From assembly GCA_900765115.1 (NCBI GenBank), contig CAAFQK010000109.1:6811-70810 (forward strand): DNA of 64,000 bases. The letters are read 5' to 3'. Below, in pieces: positions 8,948 through 17,652 of the stretch; within the stretch, counting starts at the first letter, position 1; each line of letters starts with the position of its first letter. The translations under genes and the position numbers were made by a program. The notes beneath the pieces are model-generated. The model saw nothing but the letters and a program-made list of their open reading frames with translations, was not told the origin of the DNA and searched no databases. The stretch is from an uncultured Collinsella sp. (GTDB lineage Bacteria; Actinomycetota; Coriobacteriia; Coriobacteriales; Coriobacteriaceae).

Positions 8948-10111
8948 TTATTTCTCCGTAGCATCAAAACCGTGCAAAGCTCCGCAAACCAAAGCAATGC
9001 CAAAAGCGAATTGGAAGGAAAGGTTAATCTCCACAGATGAACCGAGAACCATGCAAAGCAAAAAGGCGTAAATGCCGAAAAGGCTTTTGTTCTGAACCGG
9101 TTTTCCGAGAAGAGATGTAAACAAACCTGCGAAATAGACCGTAGTGCCCAAGATTCCACACTGGGTTATAAGGTGAAACAATCCGTTTTGCGCGTTACCG
9201 TAGCCAAAAGTGATTCGGTAAATATCGGTAAGGTATCCCCACCCGAAAACAGGCTTCATTGCAACCAGATCAAAAGTGACGGCGTATAGCTGCTCACGTC
9301 CAGTCATATTTGGATTCTTATGCAAAACATTGACTACAAAATTCTGAAACTCAGGCATTTGGAATAGATTTGCTTGTCCCCAAATGAGAATATTCAAAAC
9401 AGCAACAGAGGCTGCAAGAAACAAGGGGTTCGCGATAACAAATCGAGTTTTAGCGGGAACAAACGTCAAAGCAAACATAGCGACCATCATCATGGCACCT
9501 GTGCTTGAGCCAGAAAAATACGACATAAAGGCGCCTATGATCACGATCATGCGATTTAAAGTAATCTTATCTCTGTAGCAAACGAGCATAAGACCAGAAA
9601 GAAGACAATGCGCGTAGGATACTATGAACTTATTTCCGATTAGGTACACCGTACTGGAATCAGAGCGATTGTAGGGCAAGACAACCATCATTAAATCGTT
9701 GAGTAAGATCGCAACAATAAAGATGACGAGCACGCGTTTCAGAACAATCTCGGTGGAAAGGCGACAGCACGCATCAACATAGACGAGAATGACGGCAACG
9801 ATTCCCATTCCAAACATGAATCCGGAAAAGGACCAAGTCGGACTATGGGTATTAATCCAGGTCGAGTACGCCATAAGCGCAGAGAATGCGCTAAGAAGTA
9901 TCATGACAATTGGAATGCTCTTACAACAAAGAATGTTCTTTAAGACAAGATACGCAATTAAGCCATAGCGAACCAACGAGTACGCTCCGCCGCCACTGCC
10001 ATCCGTAGGAGCGAAAAAGAGTAAGGTCGCTAACACGATGTCTATGTCCTTGATGGTGACATCAGCAAGAGTTTTTCGCTTAATGGAAACGGTTGCAGCA
10101 TCATTACACAT
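8948..10111 (-). CDS. Wzy-like capsule polymerase / O-antigen ligase family membrane protein
   Basis: 387 residues with about 10 hydrophobic segments, including ILVYVDACCRL-flanking helices and a long extracytoplasmic loop before the final helices. GREQLYAVTFDLVAMKP followed by a GWG motif is like the loop of O-antigen polymerase/ligase (Wzy_C) proteins. Membership is judged from topology and gene context, since Wzy sequences diverge quickly. Its ATG overlaps the end of the glycosyltransferase gene before it. Together with the flippase this indicates a Wzx/Wzy-dependent route. Confidence 0.75.
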   Translation of the reverse strand: MCNDAATVSIKRKTLADVTIKDIDIVLATLLFFAPTDGSGGGAYSLVRYGLIAYLVLKNILCCKSIPIVMILLSAFSALMAYSTWINTHSPTWSFSGFMFGMGIVAVILVYVDACCRLSTEIVLKRVLVIFIVAILLNDLMMVVLPYNRSDSSTVYLIGNKFIVSYAHCLLSGLMLVCYRDKITLNRMIVIIGAFMSYFSGSSTGAMMMVAMFALTFVPAKTRFVIANPLFLAASVAVLNILIWGQANLFQMPEFQNFVVNVLHKNPNMTGREQLYAVTFDLVAMKPVFGWGYLTDIYRITFGYGNAQNGLFHLITQCGILGTTVYFAGLFTSLLGKPVQNKSLFGIYAFLLCMVLGSSVEINLSFQFAFGIALVCGALHGFDATEK

Positions 10112-11105
10112 AGCGCTTAACCCCGTTTCTAACCTGACGGGCTAGCCAGAATAGGCGGTAAAGATGCATACGCGTGGCAAAGACGCGCGCAATTTCAACT
10201 TTTTTGTGCCCACCAAGCGTAACGTAGCTTTGGAAACAATGACGGAATAGGCCCCAATAGGCGCTGTAATCCTCGCCCCATTCTTTTCTCGCTCCCGGGG
10301 AGCAAATCATGCACTCAATCATTCCTGCCATTTGTGCGCAGCAATACGAGTTGATGTCCATAGAAAAATCAGGCTTGTTTTTCTCTACCCAAGCTGTCAT
10401 CTCCCGACAGTTATACATAACATCAAATTGTTTATGGCTGTAGGTTGACTTGCTAATGCTTCCGGTGCGAAACACGTAGTGGTAGAGACACTTCCCTACA
10501 TGAACGACATCGCTACAGCGGTCGAGCAGTTGCAAAATAATGGCTGCATCCTCGCTTATGCGTCCATAGGGATAGCGGATTTCATCAAACAGCTCACGAC
10601 GATAAAGCTTATCCCACGCAGACACATCAATGATGTTGCCGAGTAAAGCCTCCTTCATAGCGTCTGCGGAAGTAAGCCTCATCACTACGGGTGTAGAAAA
10701 TTCATTTCTAACAGTGTCTCCCATATGTACATACCTACCACAAGTGACCATAGACACTTCACCATCGACCATTCCGGCCAAAAGTGTTTCGTACATATCG
10801 GGCTCGATAAAATCGTCGCTATCAACAAAACCAAGGTATTCACCCTCAGCGATATCGATTCCGGCATTTCTGGCAGAGGACAATCCGCCATTCTGCTTAT
10901 GTATAACGCAGATGCGGGAATCTCTGTCTGCCCAGGCATCACAAAGCTCACCACTCAAGTCTGTTGATCCATCATCAACAAGAATTATTTGAAGATCGCT
11001 GAACGTTTGTCCCACAAGGCTCTCAACGCACCTATTTAGCTCCGCTTCGACGTTATAGACGGGAACAACAACTGTTACAACGGGGCCATTATTGTTTTTA
11101 TTCAT
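10104..11105 (-). CDS. Glycosyltransferase family 2
   Basis: 333 residues with the GT-A fold opening VTVVVPVYNVEAELNRCV near residue 10, VDDGSTD near 43-49, the nucleotide region GGLSSARNAG, and the metal-binding FVDSDDF near 95-101. It should add one sugar to the lipid-linked repeat unit at the cytoplasmic face. The acceptor and donor cannot be read from the sequence. Its ATG follows the stop of the acyltransferase gene at 11108 by two bases and its own stop overlaps the polymerase start, consistent with one operon. Confidence 0.88.
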   Translation of the reverse strand: MNKNNNGPVVTVVVPVYNVEAELNRCVESLVGQTFSDLQIILVDDGSTDLSGELCDAWADRDSRICVIHKQNGGLSSARNAGIDIAEGEYLGFVDSDDFIEPDMYETLLAGMVDGEVSMVTCGRYVHMGDTVRNEFSTPVVMRLTSADAMKEALLGNIIDVSAWDKLYRRELFDEIRYPYGRISEDAAIILQLLDRCSDVVHVGKCLYHYVFRTGSISKSTYSHKQFDVMYNCREMTAWVEKNKPDFSMDINSYCCAQMAGMIECMICSPGARKEWGEDYSAYWGLFRHCFQSYVTLGGHKKVEIARVFATRMHLYRLFWLARQVRNGVKRYV

Positions 11106-11107
11106 AG

Positions 11108-11818
11108 TTACTCAACTTCGGCATTGTCGCAGTAGGCAAGAAACTGCTCAAAGCTATTAAATTGTCTCGGGGTTGCCAAAATCGCTTCGCTTTTATCGTA
11201 AGTCCCCATGAGGCTCATTTGAAAAACATAGCTGTCGTTAAGTCGATCAGGAGTGGCCCACAAAAAGAAATACTCCCTCATTTCGTCTGCACGAGGATCG
11301 CGCCCGAATCGGCGACGAAAACGGACTACGTAGTCTTTCGCCTCTTCCAGCTGAGCTGACGCGCGCTTCTCACGGTAGCACTCTAATGAGCAAACCTTCT
11401 TTGCTGGAACGCCTGCATAAACAGAGTCGTGTTCAAGCCTTCCACTTACGACGGAGTGTGCACCGACGATCACGTTGTCCTCGATTGTCGTACCGCACAA
11501 GATTGTGGCACCCCAACCAATGAAAATGTTGTTACCTATGGTCACATGTTTTTGGTTGCCTAAAACCTCCCCAGTTTTTCCTTTAATTACTCCCCAAGAA
11601 TAATCATGCGTCAGGATTGTAGATGGGCCCGTAATCTTTACATGGTCACCGATAGTGATCAGATGTGGATTTTGAATATCAACCGTGATTTCTTTGGGGC
11701 AGTAAAAAGTCACATCGTCCCCAATGGCAACACCCAATTTTCTCAAGCGGCTAATCAGTAAATCGTTATTGAGGAAAATAGAATTGTATAAATACTTAAG
11801 TCCATTAATTAAAGCCAT
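11108..11818 (-). CDS. Hexapeptide-repeat acyltransferase (first copy)
   Basis: 236 residues with left-handed beta-helix repeats between about 30 and 150 (VTIGNNIFIGWGATILC, IEDNVIVGAHSVVSG) and the closing GVPAKKV motif typical of sugar O-acetyltransferases. ATG 11818 has GGAGGCG 7 bases upstream; a GTG six bases earlier is less well placed. It is a paralogue of the gene at 12258-12953 over its whole length, down to SLECYREKRASAQLEEAK versus SLEHYREKRASAQVEEAK. The pair arose from a tandem duplication that also copied part of a glycosyltransferase gene. It probably acetylates a capsule sugar; which position is unknown. Confidence 0.88.
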   Translation of the reverse strand: MALINGLKYLYNSIFLNNDLLISRLRKLGVAIGDDVTFYCPKEITVDIQNPHLITIGDHVKITGPSTILTHDYSWGVIKGKTGEVLGNQKHVTIGNNIFIGWGATILCGTTIEDNVIVGAHSVVSGRLEHDSVYAGVPAKKVCSLECYREKRASAQLEEAKDYVVRFRRRFGRDPRADEMREYFFLWATPDRLNDSYVFQMSLMGTYDKSEAILATPRQFNSFEQFLAYCDNAEVE

Positions 11819-11833
11819 GTTCACGCCTCCAAT

Positions 11834-12271
11834 CTAGAAAACACCATATGAAGCGGCCAAATATAGAACACTCACGGTCCGCCGCCTCAGCAGTTCCACA
11901 AAAGCTCTTTGTGTTATGCCGAGTCTCTCGCATGGGTAGCCGCTAATTACCTTCAACATGCAATCATCGCTCGCCATTCTTCGAATGGCATCGCAGGCAT
12001 CTCGTCGGCTTTTGTCACTAACGCGAGGAACTTCCTGCGAGACGCACGTCTTCATATTGATAAATAGGGGCTTTTCTAATCTCAAAACGCATTCTGTTTC
12101 CGAGGGCGAGCCCGTCACGAGTCGAAGAGCGTAGTTGTTGAAGAAAAGACTGGCGTCAAAGCGATCCGGCCTGTACGAGGTGGTGAGAGACGAGGGGTTG
12201 GTGCGATACGAATACCCCACACAGCCATCCTTTCTGAAAGTCAAGGACGAGCACCCTTTATTTGCAGTCAT
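11834..12271 (-). pseudogene. Duplicated C-terminal fragment of a family 2 glycosyltransferase
   Basis: From about 12220 down, this frame matches the last 125 or so residues of the glycosyltransferase at 12969-14006: VGYSYRTNPSSLTTSYRPDR here and VGYSYRTNLSSLTTSYRPDR there, then EVPRVSDKSRRDAC versus EVPRVSGKSRRDAC. The catalytic GT-A half is absent. Codons 1-17 or so come from out-of-frame sequence at the duplication junction. The fragment is still open (145 codons) but cannot be an active transferase. Its divergence from the parent shows that the duplication is not recent. Confidence 0.82.
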
Positions 12272-12953
12272 CGATGAAGGCGATGAAATCCTCGTATTGC
12301 TTAGCGCCCTTCATCCACTTCAAACTCTCCTCACACGTCCCCATCAGCCTCGCCTGCGACTCATGCACGCCGCAGAGATTCTCGGGGTCTGCGAATAGCG
12401 GAAAGTATTCGCGAATCTCCTCGGGCTTGGGATCGCGGCCCCTCCTCGCACGGAAGAGCTGCACGTACTCCTTGGCCTCTTCGACCTGAGCTGAGGCTCG
12501 CTTTTCCCGGTAGTGTTCCAATGAACAGATTCGCCGAGCGGGCACCCCTCCCCAGACAGAATCACCTTCTATATGACCGCTCACCACGGCATGGGCACCG
12601 ATAATCACATTGTCCTCGATGGTCGTGCCGCAAAGGATTGTGGCGCCCCACCCGACGAAAACGTTGTTGCCAATGGTGACTGGCTTCTCATTGCCCAGGA
12701 TCTCACCCGTTTTGCCCTTGACTACGGACCAGCCGTAGTCAAGAGTCAGGATAGTAATGGGCCCCGTGAGGTTAACGTGGTCGCCGATTGTCAGAAGGTG
12801 CGGGTCGGTGATGTCGACGTGCGTGTCGCCGGGGCAATGGAACGTGACGTCCTCACCAATAGTGACACCGCGTGAACGCAGGTACTTCAAGTACCCCTCG
12901 TTGTTCACGAGGAGCTTGTTGTAAACCTTCCTCACCACGTCTCTCAAAGCCAT
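12258..12953 (-). CDS. Hexapeptide-repeat acyltransferase (second copy)
   Basis: 231 residues with left-handed beta-helix repeats (VTIGNNVFVGWGATILC, IEDNVIIGAHAVVSG) and a terminal GVPARRI motif, as in CatB/NodL-like O-acetyltransferases using acetyl-CoA. ATG 12953 has GGAGA upstream. The TTC-CG-CTCCAATCTAG stretch before the start is shared with the copy at 11818, so the duplicated unit included the ribosome site. Its 3' end overlaps the glycosyltransferase fragment by 14 bases, which marks the joint between the two repeat units. Confidence 0.88.
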   Translation of the reverse strand: MALRDVVRKVYNKLLVNNEGYLKYLRSRGVTIGEDVTFHCPGDTHVDITDPHLLTIGDHVNLTGPITILTLDYGWSVVKGKTGEILGNEKPVTIGNNVFVGWGATILCGTTIEDNVIIGAHAVVSGHIEGDSVWGGVPARRICSLEHYREKRASAQVEEAKEYVQLFRARRGRDPKPEEIREYFPLFADPENLCGVHESQARLMGTCEESLKWMKGAKQYEDFIAFIDDCK

Positions 12954-12968
12954 GTTCGCGTCTCCAAT

Positions 12969-14006
12969 CTAGATGACCCCCTTAACCGCAGCCATGTAGA
13001 GAACGTTTGCGGCCTGGTGCCTCAGCAACTGCACGAAGGCCTTCTGCTTAAAGCGGAGTCTCTCGCATGGGTAGTCATTAATCACTTTCATCAGGCGTTC
13101 GTCGCCCGCCATATTGTGAATGGCGCGGCAGGCGTCGCGGCGGCTCTTACCGCTTACGCGAGGCACTTCCTGCGAGATGCACATCTTCATATTGATAAAT
13201 AAGGTCTTTTTTAATCTCAAAACGCATTCCGATTCCGAGGGCGAGTCCGCCACGAGTCGAAGAGCGTAGTCGTAGAAAAAAAGACTGGCGTCGAAGCGAT
13301 CTGGTCTATACGAAGTGGTAAGTGACGAAAGGTTCGTGCGGTACGAATACCCCACGTTGCTCGTCGTCACTACCTTGTTGCTAGTCCTGAGGTACTTGTA
13401 TTTAAAGACGAAGTCTTCGCTGATTACCTCGCGCTCCGAGGGAAAGCGCAGGATATGTTCGTTTATGTTCCTTGTTGCGAAAATAGACGAACATACCGAC
13501 ATTGGAATCGAATCGGACATCTCGGGGGAGCTGCCGCATACGCGGGGTATAAACCTCTTTGCTAGCTCGTCGCCCTCCCACACGGCGTCCTCGAGTTTGA
13601 ACTCAAACTGGGGACTTCCTTTATCATCTCTCTTGGTGAAACCGCCCAGAACACAATCCGCCCCGGTGTCCTCAATGGCTCGGGCTAACGTCTCAACCAT
13701 GTCGGATTCGAGCCAGTCATCCGAGTCCACGAACATTACGTGCGTTGACTCAGGGCACAGGTTGTCAAGCCCCGTGTTGCGCGCGAAACCCAACCCCGCG
13801 TTCTCCTTATGCACTGTCCGCACGCAATCGTTCTCAGAGGAGAGTCGATCACACAGTTCGCCCGACCCGTCGGTCGACCCGTCGTCGACGAGCAACACCT
13901 CGAAAATTGAATACGACTGTTCAAGAATTGAGCGGACGCACTGCTCGAGGTAGCGCCTAACGTTATACACGGGCACGATAAGGGTTATGTTCAGCTTTTG
14001 ATCCAC
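12969..14006 (-). CDS. Glycosyltransferase family 2 (intact parent of the fragment at 11.8-12.3 kb)
   Basis: 345 residues: ITLIVPVYNVRRYLEQCV at 7-24, LLVDDGSTDGSGELCD near 38-53, GLGFARNTG and MFVDSDDWLE near 90-100. These are the GT-A nucleotide- and metal-binding motifs of family 2. The C-terminal 125 residues are the part copied downstream. The start is GTG at 14006, with an AGGAAG stretch about 12 bases upstream; no ATG in frame fits better. It probably extends the repeat unit; sugar specificity is unknown. Confidence 0.86.
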   Translation of the reverse strand: MDQKLNITLIVPVYNVRRYLEQCVRSILEQSYSIFEVLLVDDGSTDGSGELCDRLSSENDCVRTVHKENAGLGFARNTGLDNLCPESTHVMFVDSDDWLESDMVETLARAIEDTGADCVLGGFTKRDDKGSPQFEFKLEDAVWEGDELAKRFIPRVCGSSPEMSDSIPMSVCSSIFATRNINEHILRFPSEREVISEDFVFKYKYLRTSNKVVTTSNVGYSYRTNLSSLTTSYRPDRFDASLFFYDYALRLVADSPSESECVLRLKKTLFINMKMCISQEVPRVSGKSRRDACRAIHNMAGDERLMKVINDYPCERLRFKQKAFVQLLRHQAANVLYMAAVKGVI

Positions 14007-14033
14007 GTTTAAGAATGCTTCCTAGTCGTATCT

Positions 14034-14576
14034 CTATACCAATCGAGCGGGCGCACCGGCGTACAGCGCGCCCGACTCGGTAAGGTCGCACGTGACAACA
14101 GGGTTCTCCGAGACGAGAGGGCGGCACGCAATCGAGGAACCGCGCTTAACGACCGCATTAGCGCAAAGGCAACAATGCTGACCAATCGAAACCGGCGCGT
14201 AGGTTAACTTTGAGCTAACCCCTCTGCAGTCGAATTCGTGGTCGCGGTCGTAAATCTGGACATTAGGACCAAAGAGCGTGTTTGCACCGATGAGGGCGGA
14301 TTGGACTGCCGTCACGCGGCAGCCCTCGTTCATGTAGACGCCGTCTTCCAGCACTAAAGTTGCGCCTTTATTGACCTGTACGAAGCACTCAGGGCTCAAA
14401 TAAACGCCCGCACCGATGCTGAGGGATGCGCCCTCGTCCAATATCACCCGTGCGCCCTTGCCCAGGTACAATGGTTTGTCTGAGGCGATCTTGAGCCAAT
14501 TTCCGGCCACAACGCACATCTTGGCAACCCGTAGGGCGGAAGCGCCCCATTTAAGCGCCTTAGCAATCTTGTTCAT
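14034..14576 (-). CDS. Hexapeptide-repeat acyltransferase, short form
   Basis: 180 residues forming a compact left-handed beta-helix (GAGVYLSPECFVQVNKGA, ANTLFGPNVQIYDRDHEF) with GAPARLV at the very C-terminus. The NVQIYDRDHEF stretch holds the catalytic-type His seen in maltose/galactoside acetyltransferase relatives. It is not a close copy of the two acyltransferases at 11-13 kb. The ATG overlaps the LicD gene by 17 bases, suggesting translational coupling. Expected to O-acetylate a sugar in the repeat unit. Confidence 0.85.
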   Translation of the reverse strand: MNKIAKALKWGASALRVAKMCVVAGNWLKIASDKPLYLGKGARVILDEGASLSIGAGVYLSPECFVQVNKGATLVLEDGVYMNEGCRVTAVQSALIGANTLFGPNVQIYDRDHEFDCRGVSSKLTYAPVSIGQHCCLCANAVVKRGSSIACRPLVSENPVVTCDLTESGALYAGAPARLV

Positions 14577-15435
14577 CGGTGCTTCCGCTACTTGTAGGGT
14601 CGAAGTCGCTGGAAACGCTGACGCGCCAGGCCTTCAACTCATGCGCAATACGCTTGTCGGCAGGCGGAAGTGACATATAGTCCCCGTACATTATCGAGAG
14701 ATAGCGGTCCGCATCCTCAAAGCCAAAGAACTGTTCGTTTTCGAATTCGTATTCAACCAAGTTGTTAAACAGGCTCGCGGGGAAAACCTCCAGCGACTGG
14801 CTGACCGCCCAAGCCAGATTGGCAGCAGTGCCGATAGTTGAAAAGCAACCGTTATCCGTCATCGTTCTTAGCTTGCCGAGAGCCCACTGTTGCAGAGGGG
14901 TGTGCCTGGCAAGCGCGCCGAAGACGGTTTTGAAGCAGCCAGCAACTCCTGGCTGTCCCGAGCTCCATCTTGATGCTTGGAACAGGTACTTATATCGAGC
15001 TGCTGCATCCCAGGCCTTGCTGGCTTCGGCTTCACTTTCGAAAGAAACAATCGGAAAGATATCGATCCACACATATTCGCGGATTCCCTCTGCAATGAAT
15101 GCAGATTTTACCTCAATGCTGGTATCCACCAGTTTTTCAAAAGGAATTGCAGCTGAACCTTTAAGGTTCAGCTGACTGGCAAGCCCAACATGGGATTGCT
15201 CCGCTCCAGTACGGGAGGCGAAGCCAGCCAGAAACTTCCTGTAGTCCTCAACGGGCATGACGACATCGATATCATCATCCCAGGGAATGAACCCCTTGTG
15301 CCTAACCGCACCGAGAAGAGTGCCGGAACCCATTGAATATCGCAGATTGTTCTCTCGACAATAGCAGTCGAAAATGCGAAGGAGCCGCAGCTCGGCAGCT
15401 TTCACCTCTTGCATGGATAAATACTCGGTCGTCAT
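14560..15435 (-). CDS. LicD family phosphotransferase
   Basis: 291 residues. The N-terminal block YSMGSGTLLGAVRHKGFIPW followed by DDDIDVVMP (about 32-60) is the nucleotidyltransferase-like core of the LicD family, with Asp residues that bind metal. LicD proteins move phosphocholine or a related phospho-alcohol from a CDP carrier to a glycan. The cytidylyltransferase fusion at 2.6-4.0 kb in the same operon could supply the donor. No choline kinase or choline transporter is present, so phosphocholine itself is not indicated. ATG 15435 sits next to the stop of the preceding gene. Confidence 0.88.
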   Translation of the reverse strand: MTTEYLSMQEVKAAELRLLRIFDCYCRENNLRYSMGSGTLLGAVRHKGFIPWDDDIDVVMPVEDYRKFLAGFASRTGAEQSHVGLASQLNLKGSAAIPFEKLVDTSIEVKSAFIAEGIREYVWIDIFPIVSFESEAEASKAWDAAARYKYLFQASRWSSGQPGVAGCFKTVFGALARHTPLQQWALGKLRTMTDNGCFSTIGTAANLAWAVSQSLEVFPASLFNNLVEYEFENEQFFGFEDADRYLSIMYGDYMSLPPADKRIAHELKAWRVSVSSDFDPTSSGSTDEQDC

Positions 15436-15436
15436 A

Positions 15437-16546
15437 TTACGCTCCTTTAGTCATATTCCTATAGCGATCAGAGAGTTGCTCGTAGAGCGACCTCGTGGTG
15501 TAACCCGCTTTATCAAGAAACGGAACATAGTCCGCCTCGGCAGTTAGTTCCCTTTTGCCGGCGCAGGTTTCCAGCAAATCAGCCCACTCCTTGTCGGAAA
15601 GCGAAAGTGCTGCGCGCTTGAGAAGGCCCGTCAGATCGGCCTCTTGGGTAACCGCGTCAGAGCTGAGGATGGGCAGTCCATTTGCCTGGGCCTCAATGAA
15701 GGCAATCGGTAGCCCCTCGTGGAAAGAGGGGGCAAGCAGCGCATCCATGGCGCTGTAGTACCTCCAGATATCGTCAACGGTACCGATGAAAACCGCCGAT
15801 TCGCTCAGCCCCAATTTAGCCGCCTTCTCCTTCGCAAGGGGAAGTTCCTCGGCTTGGCCGAAGAGCAGAAGGCGAGAATCGGCCTTACTGGAGCGCAGCT
15901 GATTGAAGATATCGAGGGCGCGCAGGGTGTTTTTCGCAGGAATGCCTGCCCCGACAAACCCTATGACGGTGGCATTGCCCGGGATCCCAAGCCGATGTCT
16001 AACGGCAGCCCGGTCAGAGGACGAGAATCGGAATTTATCGGAATCGACCCCGTTGTGCACCAAGGCATAGCCAGCGCCCCGAAAGAGATATTCACCTGCG
16101 ACCTCGCTGCATGCCCAGCGCTCACTCGCCGACGGGAGAAACCTCTCTATCATGGCCACGTTGACCATATTCTTCAAACGCGAGGTGCTGCCAAGCGCGC
16201 TGTTATGGCAGTGCACGATGCGCGAGGGAACTCCGGCTTTTTTGGCCTCAGAGGCGAAGACGAAGCCGAGTGCGTTGTTCGTGTGAATCTGAACGATGTC
16301 GAAACGGTGCTTCGACAGAAAAGCGCCAAGACGCTTCGCCCCCAGAGTGCCAACCAGCAGCGGGCTGTAGCTATCGATTAAAGGACCGAAGAATCGCTCT
16401 CCGAACCTATCCCCTTCGACTCTTCCCACCGACAGCACGCTCTGCTCGATATCGGGAGCCGGGCAATCGAGCATCGTGGAGACGAAGGTCCTCCCCCCGC
16501 CCCTGCCGGGTCCTAACTGTTGAATGATGTGCAGGACCCGAATCAT
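15437..16546 (-). CDS. Glycosyltransferase family 4
   Basis: 369 residues in the GT-B arrangement. The N-terminal half opens MIRVLHIIQQLGPGRGG, and the C-terminal half holds VIGFVGAGIPAKN, LLLFGQAEE and PSFHEGLPIAFIEAQANGLP, the EX7E donor-site motif of family 4. It transfers a sugar from a nucleotide donor to the lipid-linked intermediate. The ATG overlaps the stop of wecB (ATGA). Specificity cannot be told. Confidence 0.87.
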   Translation of the reverse strand: MIRVLHIIQQLGPGRGGGRTFVSTMLDCPAPDIEQSVLSVGRVEGDRFGERFFGPLIDSYSPLLVGTLGAKRLGAFLSKHRFDIVQIHTNNALGFVFASEAKKAGVPSRIVHCHNSALGSTSRLKNMVNVAMIERFLPSASERWACSEVAGEYLFRGAGYALVHNGVDSDKFRFSSSDRAAVRHRLGIPGNATVIGFVGAGIPAKNTLRALDIFNQLRSSKADSRLLLFGQAEELPLAKEKAAKLGLSESAVFIGTVDDIWRYYSAMDALLAPSFHEGLPIAFIEAQANGLPILSSDAVTQEADLTGLLKRAALSLSDKEWADLLETCAGKRELTAEADYVPFLDKAGYTTRSLYEQLSDRYRNMTKGA

Positions 16547-17652
16547 CGCGACCTACCTTCCAGCACGTCGCCGATCCGCTCGCTCGCATGACCATCACCG
16601 TAGGGGTTCGAGGCATGGCTCATGGCCGCGTACTCCCCCTCATCGGAGAGCAGACGACTGAACTCGCGGTAGATGACGTCTTCCTCGGTGCCCACGAGCT
16701 TCAGCGTGCCGGCGGCGACTCCCTCGGGGCGCTCGGTGGTGTCGCGCATGACGAGTACGGGCTTACCCAGACTAGGCGCCTCCTCCTGGATGCCGCCCGA
16801 GTCGGTGAGGATGAGGTGCCTGGCGGCCATGAAGTTGTGGAAGTCGAGAACCTCGAGCGGGTCGATGATGTGGAGCCTGTCGAAGCCGTCGAGCTCCTCA
16901 TGGGCGGCCTTGCGGACGATCGGGTTCATGTGGATGGGGTAGATCGCCTTGGTGTCTGGGTGCTCCTCCATCACGCGGCGGATGGCGCGGAACATGCGGT
17001 GCATTGGCTCTCCCAGGTTCTCGCGGCGGTGCGCCGTGATGAGGATGAGGCGCGAGCTTTCCGCCCACTCGAGCTCGGGGTGGGAGTAGCCCTCGCGCAC
17101 GGTGGTGCGCAGGGCGTCGATGCCGGTGTTGCCGGTGACCCAGATCCTGGACTCGGGCTTGCCCTCCCCGAGCAAATTCTCCTTGCTCGCCTCCGTCGGG
17201 GCAAAGTAGTACTCGCTCACGATGTCGACCGCCTGGCGGTTGAACTCCTCCGGCCAGGGGCTGTAGATATCGTGCGTGCGCAGGCCGGCCTCGACGTGGC
17301 CCACGGGTATCTGCAGGTAGAAGCACGCGAGCGCCGAGGCGAAGCTGGTCGTGGTGTCTCCGTGGACCAGGACGACATCGGGCCTCTCGTCCTCGAGGAC
17401 GGCCCTGAGCTTGAGCAGCACGTCGCACGTCACGTCGAACAGCGTCTGGCCCGGCTTCATGATCGCAAGGTCGTGGTCAGGAGTCACGCCGAAGACACGC
17501 AGCACCTGATCGAGCATCTCTCGATGCTGGCCGGTCACGGTCACGACGGTCTCAAACTCATCCGTGCGTGTCTTCAGCTCATTGACGAGCGGGCACATCT
17601 TGATTGCCTCCGGGCGGGTGCCGAAGACGAGCATTACTTTCTTCTTAGTCAT
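16543..17652 (-). CDS. wecB: UDP-N-acetylglucosamine 2-epimerase (non-hydrolysing)
   Basis: 369 residues, the usual family length. Markers are VFGTRPEAIKMCPLV at 8-22, TVTGQHREMLDQ, HVEAGLRTHD, ITAHRRENLG and the C-terminal LTDSGGIQEEAPSLGKPVLV. The enzyme converts UDP-GlcNAc to UDP-ManNAc, the usual donor for the WecG/TagA-type transferase encoded immediately upstream, and the two genes overlap by 8 bases. This intact gene means the amber-broken epimerase relative at 932-2086 is not needed for UDP-ManNAc. Confidence 0.93.
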   Translation of the reverse strand: MTKKKVMLVFGTRPEAIKMCPLVNELKTRTDEFETVVTVTGQHREMLDQVLRVFGVTPDHDLAIMKPGQTLFDVTCDVLLKLRAVLEDERPDVVLVHGDTTTSFASALACFYLQIPVGHVEAGLRTHDIYSPWPEEFNRQAVDIVSEYYFAPTEASKENLLGEGKPESRIWVTGNTGIDALRTTVREGYSHPELEWAESSRLILITAHRRENLGEPMHRMFRAIRRVMEEHPDTKAIYPIHMNPIVRKAAHEELDGFDRLHIIDPLEVLDFHNFMAARHLILTDSGGIQEEAPSLGKPVLVMRDTTERPEGVAAGTLKLVGTEEDVIYREFSRLLSDEGEYAAMSHASNPYGDGHASERIGDVLEGRSR

